Virus record (IMG/VR): IMGVR_UViG_3300029908_000145
Coordinates: 1-24,425 of that record
DNA: 24,425 bases
From: a virus
Strand: one strand, 5' to 3'
The position numbers and the translations under genes are program-made. Numbering within the stretch: the stretch's first letter is position 1; each line of letters opens with the position of its first letter. The notes under the pieces are model-generated. The model had not been told where the DNA came from. It saw only the letters and a list, made by a program, of their open reading frames with translations, and searched no databases. Shown in pieces: positions 8,200-13,922 of the stretch.

Positions 8200-8202
8200 A
8201 GT

Positions 8203-8487
8203 CTACTCCAACGGAAATCCATGTTTATCAATGATAGGGCTTGGGCCTGGGGGTGGGGCGTCCGCCTGCCGGTTCGCCTCTCTCATCCTCATAACCTCTT
8301 CATTAGCCTGCCGAACGTTATGGTCAAAGCTGATTTTAGCTTTTACTGTCTCAAGGATCCCAACTATCTCATGTGCAGACAAGAACCTTGAATATTGTGC
8401 CACTACATCCCAGATTGTGTCCATACAGGTTTGGGCGTGGAGTTCATGTTCTTTGGATAGGGGGTTTGGTGTGGGTTGTTCGTTCAT
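8203..8487 (-). CDS. Hypothetical helical protein next to TerS
   Basis: 94 residues, start ATG 8487 with SD GGAG five bases upstream. Residues 10-75 are predicted to be mostly helical (HELHAQTCMDTIWDVVAQYSRFLSAHEIVGILETVKAKI), and the C-terminus is Pro-rich (QADAPPPGPSPII) and ends KHGFPLE. It lies between TerS and TerL. No motif recognised. The helical core could be an oligomerisation unit, but no function is claimed. Confidence 0.7.
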   Translation of the reverse strand: MNEQPTPNPLSKEHELHAQTCMDTIWDVVAQYSRFLSAHEIVGILETVKAKISFDHNVRQANEEVMRMREANRQADAPPPGPSPIIDKHGFPLE

Positions 8488-8495
8488 ATGTCTCC

Positions 8496-9170
8496 TTAAA
8501 TGTCATCTCCAGGGGTTGATACCAGTTCAGCTTCAATAACCGAAACTGCTTCTGATGATGCTTGTGCTGCTTGGATGGTGGCAGGCAGTGGTCTCCCCTG
8601 CTTCAACGCCGCAATCCGTTCCTCCAAATCAAACCTCTCAACCGAATGTTTAACAAACACCTCACCGGACACATGAACCTTATCAATAAACATATCCAGT
8701 TTCTTCCCAAGCATCTCAATGGCTTTGGTTTTGTCGATCAGCTTGATTTTCTTTACTCTGCCAATGTACACCTTCTCCCTACCCTGCATCTCATAAAGCT
8801 CTTCCACCTCAATCCCCGCGATTGTCCGGCGCAACGCTTCTGGGATCTCTTCTATCGGCCTGACGCACCCAGACGAGTCAAGAGCATCCTTTATATCGTG
8901 AAGCCCAATGTTATGCAGTTCCTGTGATAACCTCTGTATGAGCCATCCTTCCCCAGCCTTGACAGCCGCGGTGAACATCTGATGCCGCACCGAATCGGAC
9001 GTAACGTACCCCAGAAGCTCAGAGTACTTAATCCCTAAGTCTTTGCACAGGTTGAGTACCATCTCACCGTTTGCAAGCCTATCGATCACGTCAGGCATGA
9101 ACGTCGGTTTCAAGCAGATGGGGTTGAAGTATGGTGTGGGAAGTGGCTGGGAAGTGGCGGGGAGGGTCAT
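8496..9170 (-). CDS. terS: Terminase small subunit
   Basis: 224 residues. N-terminal residues 25-65 form the helix-turn-helix DNA-binding part (DVIDRLANGEMVLNLCKDLGIKYSELLGYVTSD). The middle holds the Terminase_2-like signature: DALDSSGCVRPIEEIPEALRR, then GIEVEELYE and VKKIKLIDKTKAIEMLGKKLDMFIDKV. It recognises the packaging site and hands DNA to TerL. The ATG overlaps the HNH stop as ATGA with no SD, so it is translationally coupled to the nuclease gene. The last 30 residues are Ala/Glu-rich. Length is normal for this group. Confidence 0.88.
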   Translation of the reverse strand: MTLPATSQPLPTPYFNPICLKPTFMPDVIDRLANGEMVLNLCKDLGIKYSELLGYVTSDSVRHQMFTAAVKAGEGWLIQRLSQELHNIGLHDIKDALDSSGCVRPIEEIPEALRRTIAGIEVEELYEMQGREKVYIGRVKKIKLIDKTKAIEMLGKKLDMFIDKVHVSGEVFVKHSVERFDLEERIAALKQGRPLPATIQAAQASSEAVSVIEAELVSTPGDDI

Positions 9171-9598
9171 ATGTCGTTACCTACTGTTCTCATCATTTTA
9201 TGACAAATTTTACATTGTCGGTGCTTACCATAAACAAAAGAATTACCTTCATAAGAATGCCCTCGTTTACAATGCGTCCTTTTTATTTTGTTGCCATATT
9301 TACGACCAACAAAATTATCCCTTCCTTTTATTATCATATCATGGCAATTATCTTTTCTTGTTCCTAAAAATAAATGATCTGGATTTACACAAGAAGGATT
9401 ATCGCACTTATGTAAAACGCACATCCCAGCAGGAATCTCACCGCGAAACGCAACCCAAGAAACCCTATGAGCTTGCTCGGTTTTATAATTTACATTAACT
9501 CTTCCGTACCCTTGCTTGTCTTTCCTAAGAGTCCATACCCAACAATTTTCTGAAGAAACAACAGAACAACATTTTATTCTATCGTATATCATCTTCAT
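9167..9598 (-). CDS. HNH nuclease (HNH_3 type, homing-like)
   Basis: 143 residues. The core AHRVSWVAFRGEIPAGMCVLH...CDNPSCVNPDHLFLGTRKDN is the HNH_3 beta-beta-alpha-metal motif (His in AHR and VLH, CVNP-DHL, N of RKDN). After it, CKRGHSYEGN and CKICHK provide a four-Cys/His finger usual in homing endonucleases of this type. It overlaps both neighbours by four bases (ATGA). Two readings fit: a free-standing homing endonuclease, or an HNH packaging factor like those next to terminases in HK97-type phages. Its C-terminus VGNDI repeats the end of the preceding RHH protein. Confidence 0.88.
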   Translation of the reverse strand: MKMIYDRIKCCSVVSSENCWVWTLRKDKQGYGRVNVNYKTEQAHRVSWVAFRGEIPAGMCVLHKCDNPSCVNPDHLFLGTRKDNCHDMIIKGRDNFVGRKYGNKIKRTHCKRGHSYEGNSFVYGKHRQCKICHKMMRTVGNDI

Positions 9599-9762
9599 AT
9601 ATCATTCCCCACCACACCACCAACAGATATCAAAGGATACTTAACACGTTCAAGTTCACGAAGTGCCTCGCCTATAATTACAGATTTACTGTATCCATTA
9701 GCTAATTTCTCTAATAGTATGAAATCCTCGTCGGTGATTGTGATTAGTATTCGCTTCTTCAT
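9595..9762 (-). CDS. Ribbon-helix-helix (CopG-like) protein heading the late operon
   Basis: 55 residues: MKKRILITITDEDFILLEKL, then ANGYSKSVIIGEALRELERV, ending VVGNDI. This is the RHH layout: one beta-strand (RILITIT) that would insert in the DNA groove, helix 1 (DEDFILLEKLAN), the GYSKSVII turn and helix 2 (GEALRELERV). It is first in the operon and has no SD; ATG lies only six bases after a TATAAT box, so the mRNA is probably leaderless. RHH proteins at such positions often repress their own promoter. Its stop overlaps the HNH start (ATGA). Confidence 0.8.
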   Translation of the reverse strand: MKKRILITITDEDFILLEKLANGYSKSVIIGEALRELERVKYPLISVGGVVGNDI

Positions 9763-9768
9763 GTTATC

Positions 9769-9796
9769 ATTATATATTTATTGATATACATGTCAA
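9769..9796 (-). promoter_or_regulatory. Consensus sigma70 promoter of the packaging/capsid operon
   Basis: On the minus strand TTGACA (plus 9791-9796), a 16-base spacer and TATAAT (plus 9769-9774): both hexamers are perfect. The -10 box ends only six bases from the RHH start codon, so the expected RNA start falls at or next to the A of ATG. Confidence 0.75.
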
Positions 9797-10031
9797 ATGA
9801 ATTTAAGAATTTTTTGAAAATTTTTTATACTGGAAAATAAAAATTATGTGATGCAGACAAACAGGGACACCTTTAATTTTAAAAGAGTCCCATCTCAAAA
9901 GACGGTAAAGCAAAATCGGGTATACCATGCCTCGGCGGATAATTTAAAAGACAGAGATACTGACTTTAAACGATCGACATACTTACGCAATAGTATATAT
10001 AATAGCATGAGTGATAGCGACGGAAGCTCGA
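9797..10031. other. Intergenic stretch without a supported gene
   Basis: AT-rich DNA between the packaging-operon promoter and the HNH gene at 10032. One plus-strand frame is open (9848-10084) but lacks an SD, resembles no family and runs into the HNH gene on the other strand. No terminator or clear dyad was seen. Confidence 0.5.
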
Positions 10032-10385
10032 CTATGACTCAACCTGTTTCAATCCACGTATTGCTTGATAGTATTTTGTTATAAGTCTATGACACGACTC
10101 ACATAATGTCATTACATTAGTTTTAGTATGCTGTCCGCCTATTGCTTGCGGTTTAATATGATGAGCTTGCAAGTTCTCCGTCGCTGAACATATACAGCAA
10201 TTGCCTTGAGCATATCTATGATAATGATGATTCTTTCTTGCAACTGCTCGATAATGGTCAATTCTACGATACCATGATCTTTTCTTTTCGCAAGAGGTAC
10301 CGGCCCAACATTCAGGCCTTGCAATTTCACCTCTAAATGATACTTTAGAACACGCTAAACACTTCTCTGATATAGGTTTACCCAT
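10032..10385 (-). CDS. HNH endonuclease with N-terminal zinc finger
   Basis: About 117 residues from ATG 10385, which has SD AAAGGA seven bases upstream; the frame continues to a GTG at 10391 that I consider too close to the SD. N-terminal CLACSK and CWAGTSCEKK give a possible Cys finger. The core GNCCICSATENLQAHHIKPQ, then GGQHTKTNVMTLCESCH is the PF01844 HNH: AHHIKP catalytic His pair, CICS and CESCH structural Cys, and N of TNVMTLC. Probably a selfish or accessory nuclease gene at the edge of the late region. It has its own promoter and is not in an operon. Confidence 0.85.
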   Translation of the reverse strand: MGKPISEKCLACSKVSFRGEIARPECWAGTSCEKKRSWYRRIDHYRAVARKNHHYHRYAQGNCCICSATENLQAHHIKPQAIGGQHTKTNVMTLCESCHRLITKYYQAIRGLKQVES

Positions 10386-10413
10386 ATACACATCCTTTCT
10401 ATTGTTTGTGTAT

Positions 10414-10442
10414 ATCTTAACACAATATCATTATAATGTAAA
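10414..10442 (-). promoter_or_regulatory. Promoter of the HNH gene at 10385
   Basis: Minus-strand TTTACA (plus 10437-10442), 17-base spacer, TAAGAT (plus 10414-10419). Predicted RNA start near 10407, leaving about 20 bases of leader with the SD AAAGGA. Confidence 0.5.
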
Positions 10443-10490
10443 GTCTATGTTCCTATAAGTATAATTATGTCTTGTACACAGCGACGAGAC

Positions 10491-10775
10491 CTATGTCAAT
10501 CTTGTTACTTCCATGCCTGCTAAGTGACGTCTAACATAGAAAGTATATCCTGTTCTTTTGGTGCAAGCCCTTAAACTACAACGGATTAGGTTAGAATCCC
10601 TAATATTAAAGCACTTGTCTATATTTGTCCAGGGGTAGATCGCCGGAATGTTGAGTTTTAGGCTCTCAAAGTGGTATTTTGCCGGATAATCGGAGTTACA
10701 ACGACAAAAACTCGACTTTTTAGGTCTATATCGAGTTAAATGTTTAATTATCTTTAAACACGTTTTACATACCAT
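10491..10775 (-). CDS. Possible Cys-rich hypothetical protein
   Basis: 94 residues, opening MVCKTCLKIIKHL and followed by FCRCNSDYP, then C(F)NIRDSNLIRCSLRACTKR. The first two Cys pairs look like a zinc finger, and the protein is basic (many Lys/Arg), as in small DNA-binding proteins or fragments of HNH-type genes. No SD is present. The ATG lies eight bases after a TATATT box with TGGACA 17 bases further up, which would give a nearly leaderless mRNA as at the RHH genes. No family recognised; this could also be a chance ORF. Confidence 0.4.
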   Translation of the reverse strand: MVCKTCLKIIKHLTRYRPKKSSFCRCNSDYPAKYHFESLKLNIPAIYPWTNIDKCFNIRDSNLIRCSLRACTKRTGYTFYVRRHLAGMEVTRLT

Positions 10776-10783
10776 AATAAGAT

Positions 10784-10812
10784 AATATACTCTTAATCAA
10801 TAAGATTGTCCA
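10784..10812 (-). promoter_or_regulatory. Possible promoter of the Cys-rich ORF
   Basis: Minus-strand TGGACA (plus 10807-10812), 17-base spacer, TATATT (plus 10784-10789); the start codon at 10775 follows after eight bases. It abuts the first AAGACA repeats. Confidence 0.4.
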
Positions 10813-10820
10813 GTAAAAAC

Positions 10821-11101
10821 AAGACAAACAAGACAAACAAGACAAGGAAAGACCTTATAATAAATATATAATTGCACAATTATATATATAATACAAGACA
10901 AAAGACAAGACAAACACCTCAGGTAAACTTTTTCCCACGATTTGAAGAATTACAACCGTATAATCACCTATAATCACTCTATATGGTACTAATGATGTTT
11001 ACTACTATTATCTTGTCTTTTTGTCTTAAAAAAGTATAAACAGTAGTAAATAATAGACTTACATAAGACAAAACACAAGACAGGATACAAGACACAAGAC
11101 A
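10821..11101. repeat. AAGACA repeat field (iteron-like)
   Basis: Ten plus-strand AAGACA copies at 10821, 10830, 10839, 10895, 10902, 10907, 11065, 11077, 11089 and 11096, most within the longer word ACAAGACA, plus two inverted copies (TGTCTT at 11014 and 11022). The first three are spaced exactly nine bases (CAAGACAAA unit), and the last four are spaced 12, 12 and 7. The DNA is AT-rich and non-coding. Such arrays are typical of plasmid/phage replication origins, centromere-like partition sites or multi-site operators. Confidence 0.7.
10864..10887. repeat. AT-rich perfect hairpin in the repeat field
   Basis: ATATATAATTG (10864-10874) pairs perfectly with CAATTATATAT (10877-10887) across a two-base centre. 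It lies between the first and second AAGACA clusters and could be the easily melted part of an origin or a protein-binding dyad. Confidence 0.6.
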
Positions 11102-11400
11102 AAATGTAATAATTACTCCCGCACGCGTTCGATGTGCCGTCGCTATTCACTAAGAACAATACATCTTGCTCGTCGATAGCTCGTCGCTGATTGCACTGCA
11201 TCATCAACAAGCGGGTTAGAAGTTGTCAACAACTATTTTGTCGTCGGGTAAGCGTACCAATCGGATTGAATAAAACAGCGTCGGTATGTCCGTCGGTGTA
11301 ATGGCGTGGTATAGTTTTCGTGTGGCCAGCAAGGCAATCGTGCCAAGCAGCCAAAGCAAGGCCGGATGAAGAGCCAAAGATACGGCCAGAAGAGGGTAAA
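11102..11400. other. Non-coding stretch with CGTCG words before the ArdC gene
   Basis: No convincing gene on either strand. It has six CGTCG words on the plus strand (11138, 11171, 11182, 11242, 11279, 11291), two of the intervals being 11 and 12 bases, and a dyad AGTTGT-ca-ACAACT at 11221-11234. A GGCCG/CGGCC pair lies close to the ArdC SD. No strong promoter for the plus operon was found by eye, though it must start here. Confidence 0.4.
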
Positions 11401-12201
11401 ATGATCAACGAAAAAGACATGGAATACAAGATCAAGGAATTATTGGGCAGCAAGATGCAAGCGGGAGAGCTGGACTTTTTACGCGGCTTTTATCAGATCC
11501 CCGGTGTATATCGCTATAGCATACGCAATAGCATACTTATTGCTATTCAAGGCGGATCAATAGCGCTTGGGTTCGATCGTTGGCAAAAACTAGGGCGTCA
11601 CGTCAAACGCGGGGAGAAGGCTAATATTAGTATATTAGTGCCTAATATTATCAATGGCAAGGCTCCAGCTGGCCCGGCCGTTGACGCGGATCTGGATACG
11701 GCGCGATGCATTGGCTTTTTTGACAAAAAAGTTTTCGATATTACCCAAACGGACGGAAAGCCGCTTGAATATCTTAATAACAGTAGTGAGGTTATTAATA
11801 CCAGGTTTGCAGTGGCGGCCCCGGTATTATCCGCGGCGCTTAAAATTAAGATCACAAGCGCTATCACTGGAAGCGCTCGCGGGTACTTCTCGCAAGGTGT
11901 AACAAGCGGCGGCCCGGAAATAGTTATCTCAAGCATGAGCAACAATAGTGACCAATGTAAAACATTATTTCATGAATTAGGGCATTATATACTAGCTCAT
12001 GATCAAGGCGGCCAGGTCCCGGCCCAAGAGGTCGAAGCGGAGCTAGTATCATTTTTGACGTGCTCCGCGCTTGGAGTTGAGTTCCGCGAAAGTCCTTTAT
12101 ACATCAAGTCCTATAATGAGAATAAACCTTCAGTTAGGGTATTGAAGGTTATTAGCGCGGTGCAAAAGATATTAAAGGCGTTGGAACCTGCCACAGTCTA
12201 A
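11401..12201 (+). CDS. ardC: ArdC-like antirestriction protein
   Basis: 266 residues from ATG 11401, which has SD AGAGGG; an open extension to 11320 has none. The N-terminal domain shows the ArdC pattern YSIRNSILIAIQGGSIALGFDRWQKLGRHVKRGEK, then ISILVP, GFFDKKVFDITQTDG. ArdC N-domains bind single-stranded DNA. Near residue 190 comes CKTLFHELGHYILAH, an HExxH metallopeptidase site, followed by E(V)EAELVSFLTCSALG, the typical third-ligand helix of the IrrE/ImmA-like domain. Plasmid ArdC proteins protect incoming DNA from restriction. It heads a plus-strand cassette of small genes and ends before a perfect GC hairpin. Confidence 0.85.
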   Translation: MINEKDMEYKIKELLGSKMQAGELDFLRGFYQIPGVYRYSIRNSILIAIQGGSIALGFDRWQKLGRHVKRGEKANISILVPNIINGKAPAGPAVDADLDTARCIGFFDKKVFDITQTDGKPLEYLNNSSEVINTRFAVAAPVLSAALKIKITSAITGSARGYFSQGVTSGGPEIVISSMSNNSDQCKTLFHELGHYILAHDQGGQVPAQEVEAELVSFLTCSALGVEFRESPLYIKSYNENKPSVRVLKVISAVQKILKALEPATV

Positions 12202-12208
12202 CTAACAA

Positions 12209-12230
12209 GCGGGCCGGATCATTGGCCCGC
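12209..12230 (+). promoter_or_regulatory. Intergenic hairpin 1 of the ArdC cassette
   Basis: GCGGGCC (12209-12215) pairs perfectly with GGCCCGC (12224-12230); the SD AAAGGAT of the next gene follows 9 bases later. There is no T-run, so it is not a terminator. The bases after it (GCATACATTGAAAGG) nearly match those after hairpin 2. Confidence 0.6.
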
Positions 12231-12251
12231 ATACATTGAAAGGATAATTAT

Positions 12252-12446
12252 ATGACTATTCAAATTGAATTAAGTATCGAAGAAAAAACAGAAATTGGCC
12301 GTACTATATGCCATTTATTAGAATTAAAGAAAATTAGGAACCATGAGAAACATGATCGTTATTATACGGCATGGGGGGATAAAACCTGCCTTGGTATATA
12401 TGAAACAGTCAAGCGCGTGATTGAAGAAGAAATTAAAACAGTCTAA
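12252..12446 (+). CDS. Small hypothetical protein
   Basis: 64 residues, SD AAAGGAT. N-terminal MTIQIELSIEEKTEIGRTIC is followed by HLLELKKIRNHEKHDRYYTA, a Trp-Gly turn and a C-terminal helix YETVKRVIEEEIKTV. It reads as two helices around a short turn, acidic overall. No family recognised. It is the second gene of the ArdC cassette, flanked by hairpins on both sides. Confidence 0.65.
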   Translation: MTIQIELSIEEKTEIGRTICHLLELKKIRNHEKHDRYYTAWGDKTCLGIYETVKRVIEEEIKTV

Positions 12447-12455
12447 CACTAATCC

Positions 12456-12490
12456 GCCAGGCTCCAGCGCGGGCCTGGCATACACTGGAG
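12456..12490 (+). promoter_or_regulatory. Intergenic hairpin 2 with possible SD-pairing loop
   Basis: GCCAGGC (12456-12462) pairs with GCCTGGC (12473-12479). The loop begins TCCAG; with the closing C it gives CTCCAG (12462-12467), complementary to CTGGAG (12485-12490) in the next gene's SD. The RNA could therefore form a pseudoknot or switch that hides the SD of the gene at 12500. Confidence 0.5.
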
Positions 12491-12499
12491 GGTATTAAA

Positions 12500-12922
12500 A
12501 TGACTCAATTAGAAATAACCTACTACGAAGCAATTAAAAGGATCAATAAAGAAAATGGGTATGTTAAAGCGCCTGCACTTGTATCCACTGGCACGTTATG
12601 CCAGCCCGCGCAATTTACACGGCCGGCCGCGATAAGCGCCAGGGTGCCTACAATAGGACAATTAAAAGATAAGAAATACCGTTTTATCAGTGATCCTGGC
12701 CATGCCTGGCTGGAAGTGCCAAAAGCGGACGTATACGCGGCCGGCATAGCGCAGGAAATAAGCGGATATTCGTATATACACGGTAAATATGTATATCTTG
12801 AAGAGGATTGCGATGCTGGCCTCTTCATTGACGCCGTTAAATTGACAAAGGATAATATCATTGATGTATATAAGGATCAGGTTGAAATCAGGGATTATCA
12901 ATCCTGGCCAGCTTTTAAATAA
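12500..12922 (+). CDS. Conserved small protein of plasmid/phage accessory type
   Basis: 140 residues, SD GGAGGG. Residues 60-110 carry RFISDPGHAWLEVPKADVYA, then ISGYSYIHGKYVYLEEDCDA. I know this DPGH-WL-V...S-YSY....YLEED-DA pattern from uncharacterised small proteins on plasmids and phages, often beside ArdC-type genes. The N-terminal 50 residues are variable. Its role is unknown; company with ArdC suggests anti-defence or establishment. A GTCCGG/CCGGAC hairpin follows the stop. Confidence 0.7.
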   Translation: MTQLEITYYEAIKRINKENGYVKAPALVSTGTLCQPAQFTRPAAISARVPTIGQLKDKKYRFISDPGHAWLEVPKADVYAAGIAQEISGYSYIHGKYVYLEEDCDAGLFIDAVKLTKDNIIDVYKDQVEIRDYQSWPAFK

Positions 12923-12935
12923 TAACCTTAATATG

Positions 12936-12961
12936 CCGAGTCCGGCGGCTTGCCCGGACGG
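12936..12961 (+). promoter_or_regulatory. Intergenic hairpin 3 of the ArdC cassette
   Basis: GTCCGG (12940-12945) pairs with CCGGAC (12954-12959), extended by CC/GG around a two-base bulge. The next gene's SD GAGGA follows within 5 bases. Confidence 0.55.
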
Positions 12962-12975
12962 AAAAGAGGATTAAA

Positions 12976-13155
12976 ATGATAATTAAAGTATATCAATGTA
13001 AAAAATGCCGTAAACCGTACCAATTATGTAGAGTATTATCTTGCAAGTGCCAATATTGTCCAGAGTGTAGCGGATCAAAAGAATGTCCGCGATGCAAAGA
13101 AATTGCTCTAGCTGTAGCAAGTGATAATTTTGACATGTTAAATTGTACTATTTAA
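12976..13155 (+). CDS. Cys-rich zinc-finger microprotein
   Basis: 59 residues, SD GAGGA. It holds eleven Cys: CKKC (residues 8-11), C18, CKC-x2-C-x2-C (23-31), C37, C40 and one near the C-terminus. Paired CxxC units (C8/C11 and C28/C31; C37/C40) suggest two zinc sites, as in short rubredoxin-like or double-ribbon proteins. The C-terminal tail (ALAVASDNFDML) is a short helix. It is missed by size filters. Nucleic-acid or protein binding is likely, but nothing more can be said. Confidence 0.65.
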   Translation: MIIKVYQCKKCRKPYQLCRVLSCKCQYCPECSGSKECPRCKEIALAVASDNFDMLNCTI

Positions 13156-13175
13156 TCATTATCTTAGCGTGGCCG

Positions 13176-13207
13176 GCGCTATATCTGGCCTTTTAAGCGC
13201 ATAGCGC
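13176..13207 (+). promoter_or_regulatory. Intergenic hairpin 4 of the ArdC cassette
   Basis: GCGCTAT (13176-13182) pairs perfectly with ATAGCGC (13201-13207) around an 18-base loop that itself contains GGCC and a competing AAGCGC. The SD AGAAGGAT of the next gene follows directly. Confidence 0.5.
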
Positions 13208-13222
13208 GGAAAGAAGGATAAT

Positions 13223-13399
13223 ATGATCAAAACTTGCCCAAACTGTCATAAACACTATAACACTGTCTTAGAACGTTCAACTAATGATAACAGAAATATT
13301 CAAGAAATTTTCCCGGATTCAAAACCCTGGCAAAGAGAACAATTAATATCAGGCATATGCTCTGATAAATGTTGGAATGAATTTTTAGGAGGTGAATAA
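13223..13399 (+). CDS. Small zinc-finger-like protein
   Basis: 58 residues, SD GAAGGAT. CPNC at residues 5-8 and ICSDKCWNEFLGGE at the C-terminus give the two halves of a treble-clef-like finger (C-x2-C ... C-x3-C followed by W--F). The middle is polar (TNDNRNIQEIFPDSKPW). Its last codons form the SD (GGAGGT) of the next gene, which starts one base after the stop, so the pair is coupled. Function unknown. Confidence 0.65.
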   Translation: MIKTCPNCHKHYNTVLERSTNDNRNIQEIFPDSKPWQREQLISGICSDKCWNEFLGGE

Positions 13400-13400
13400 T

Positions 13401-13568
13401 ATGGATTATTACATCCCTAAAACCAAAAAAGAACTCTTAATATGGATCAGACAGCGCTATTTTAGCCAAGGCCAATGCGTCCACGGCCTTGATAAACTAC
13501 CAATAAAGCGCCTATATGCTATATTCTATAGGCTATTAGAACAAGTAAAGGAGGGTAGTTTAGTATGA
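13401..13568 (+). CDS. Small basic helical protein
   Basis: 55 residues, SD GGAGGT inside the previous gene. Sequence MDYYIPKTKKELLIWIRQRY, then FSQGQCVHGLDKLPIKRLYA and IFYRLLEQVKEG. The 'PKTKKELI-WI' start and 'KLPIKRLYAIFY' helix recall small DNA-binding or SAP/HeH-like folds often seen in phages (K-xx-L-xWI...L...K-xLxAI). Its stop overlaps the next start by four bases. The HeH-like reading is an inference from the helical pattern only. Confidence 0.65.
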   Translation: MDYYIPKTKKELLIWIRQRYFSQGQCVHGLDKLPIKRLYAIFYRLLEQVKEGSLV

Positions 13569-13744
13569 TAAATACCAAATCACTCAGAGAACAATATAAG
13601 CGCGAGCGGAACCTTATGAGTCGGGACGCCGCAATCGGTGGGATAATTTTGGCGATCATTGGAGGGGTGACAATCGCCCTGGCAGTCCGGGGCGCTTGCT
13701 GGCTAATAATGGCTATGCCTCACGCGTGGTTATGTATAAAATAA
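13565..13744 (+). CDS. Small single-pass membrane protein
   Basis: 59 residues, starting in an ATGA overlap after SD GGAGGG. A basic N-terminus (YKRERNLMSRD) precedes a long hydrophobic stretch at about 22-41 (AAIGGIILAIIGGVTIALAV), then RGACWLIMAMPHAWLC, which may be a second short membrane segment. No family recognised. Small membrane proteins in phage accessory cassettes may act on the cell envelope or exclude other phages, but that is not shown here. Confidence 0.6.
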   Translation: MINTKSLREQYKRERNLMSRDAAIGGIILAIIGGVTIALAVRGACWLIMAMPHAWLCIK

Positions 13745-13754
13745 GGGGGGTAAA

Positions 13755-13922
13755 ATGAATATTAAACAGTATTTAAGCAAAATAGGTAAGAAGGGCGGAT
13801 CCGTGTCAGGCGGCCGCAAGGCAGAGGCAGCACGCGCAAATGCGGTAATGGCACGCGCGGTCAAAGCAAACAAGACAGTAGGACCGGCCATGGTGGCCGT
13901 AACGAAAGGTAGTGACATATGA
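13755..13922 (+). CDS. Small basic KGG-type protein
   Basis: 55 residues, SD GGGGGG. MNIKQYLSKIGKKGGSVSGG is followed by RKAEAARANAVMARAVKANK. The GKKGG-S...R-AEAARANA pattern is a common short motif in bacterial and phage small proteins, where it forms basic helices likely to contact nucleic acid; the precise role is unknown. The end KGSDI overlaps the next ATG as GACATATGA. Confidence 0.6.
   Translation: MNIKQYLSKIGKKGGSVSGGRKAEAARANAVMARAVKANKTVGPAMVAVTKGSDI

Noticed and set aside
10046-10058. GTTTCAATCCACG, like the end of a type I CRISPR repeat
   Set aside because: Single copy within the HNH coding region; no repeat-spacer pattern.
9848-10084. 78-codon plus-strand frame
   Set aside because: No SD, low-complexity polar sequence, runs into the HNH gene on the other strand.
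10989-11210. 73-codon minus-strand frame across the AAGACA field
   Set aside because: Its sequence is produced by the repeats; no SD or family resemblance.
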